From: Planctomycetota bacterium
GTDB taxonomy: Bacteria > Planctomycetota > Phycisphaerae > Phycisphaerales > UBA1924
Direction of reading: 5' to 3'
Length of the DNA: 5,037 bases
Assembly: GCA_017303565.1 (NCBI GenBank)
Contig: JAFLCM010000215.1
Coordinates: 1 to 5,037 of the forward strand
Below, in pieces: positions 4,925 through 5,037 of this stretch. The notes under the pieces were generated by a model, which was not told the DNA's origin, made no database searches, and saw only the letters and a program-made list of their open reading frames with translations. Numbering within the stretch: the first letter of the stretch is position 1; every line of letters starts with the position of its first letter. The position numbers and the translations under genes are program-made.

Positions 4925-5037
4925 ATGAGCAACCCACCCGTCAGCGTCCGCGCCGCCGCGTCACTCGCGGCGGCGCTTTTTCTTTCCCTCCTCGCCCGCG
5001 AGGCCGGCGCCCGACAAGACGCGCCCGCGCCGCCATT
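4925..5037 (+). CDS. N-terminus of a secreted protein, continues past the window
   Basis: Thirty-seven codons are visible and the frame is open to the right edge. The sequence reads as a signal peptide: a short polar start with one Arg (1-9), a hydrophobic Ala/Leu/Phe stretch (10-24), and AGA at 27-29 as a possible cleavage site, followed by a Gln/Asp/Pro/Ala linker. It starts 26 bases after the stop of the DUF6263-like gene, on the same strand, with no Shine-Dalgarno sequence. The oddity is that codons 9-21 also form an intrinsic terminator, so either the ORF is regulated by that hairpin or the start is wrong. Function cannot be judged from this fragment. Confidence 0.55.
   Translation, partial: MSNPPVSVRAAASLAAALFLSLLAREAGARQDAPAPP
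4950..4985 (+). terminator. Intrinsic (Rho-independent) terminator after the DUF6263-like gene
   Basis: Bases 4950-4960 (GCGCCGCCGCG) pair perfectly with 4966-4976 (CGCGGCGGCGC) around a TCACT loop, and the 3' arm runs straight into TTTTTCTTT (4977-4985). An eleven-pair GC stem with an immediate T-tract is the textbook terminator form. It lies 51 bases after the TGA at 4896-4898. T-runs of this kind are otherwise rare in this GC-rich window. It overlaps the signal-peptide codons of the ORF beginning at 4925. Confidence 0.8.

Noticed and set aside
3987..4937. Minus-strand open frame of 316 codons opposite the DUF6263-like gene
   Set aside because: The plus strand here has a clear signal peptide and a beta-rich protein pattern; the antisense translation is His/Leu/Gly-rich low complexity.

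Overview
The window is GC-rich (visibly well above 60%) and densely coded, with G/C-ending codons, GTG starts and several genes without a clear Shine-Dalgarno sequence. It carries a DUF1573-type exported protein, an ECF sigma factor, and several small secreted or membrane-anchored proteins with no obvious enzymatic function. This looks like a Planctomycetota chromosome, perhaps Phycisphaerae. That assignment is inferred from style and gene content; there is no rRNA or other phylogenetic marker here.

Layout. The left half is on the minus strand and reads leftward. In transcription order it holds a DUF1573-like periplasmic protein (2317 to 1418), a 151-base gap with a strong hairpin next to a perfect AGGAGG ribosome binding site, a small lipoprotein-like protein whose core resembles the secretin beta-domain (1266 to 574), and, 9 bases later, a multi-pass membrane protein that runs off the left edge (564 to <1). 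The right half is on the plus strand. It holds an ECF-family sigma factor (2449-3093), a single-pass membrane protein with a cysteine-rich outer domain (3142-3924), a secreted protein resembling DUF6263 (4044-4898), and the start of another secreted protein (4925 to >5037). The two halves diverge from a 131-base region (2318-2448) that contains several dyads and tandem GGAAC boxes.

How the genes may work together. The sigma factor and the membrane protein after it form an ECF sigma plus membrane partner pair. The partner lacks a recognisable zinc-finger anti-sigma motif and has eight cysteines on its predicted extracytoplasmic side, so it is a candidate non-canonical, possibly redox- or disulfide-dependent, regulator. 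The divergent DUF1573 gene is a plausible target of the sigma factor. All other gene products appear to be exported or membrane-bound, which suggests a cell-envelope theme. The clearest regulatory element is a canonical intrinsic terminator at 4950-4985. It lies inside the signal-peptide codons of the last open reading frame, so that ORF either has an attenuator-like hairpin in its coding sequence or is misread.

No rRNA, tRNA, CRISPR array, insertion sequence or prophage feature was seen, and no gene-free stretch exceeds 300 bases.
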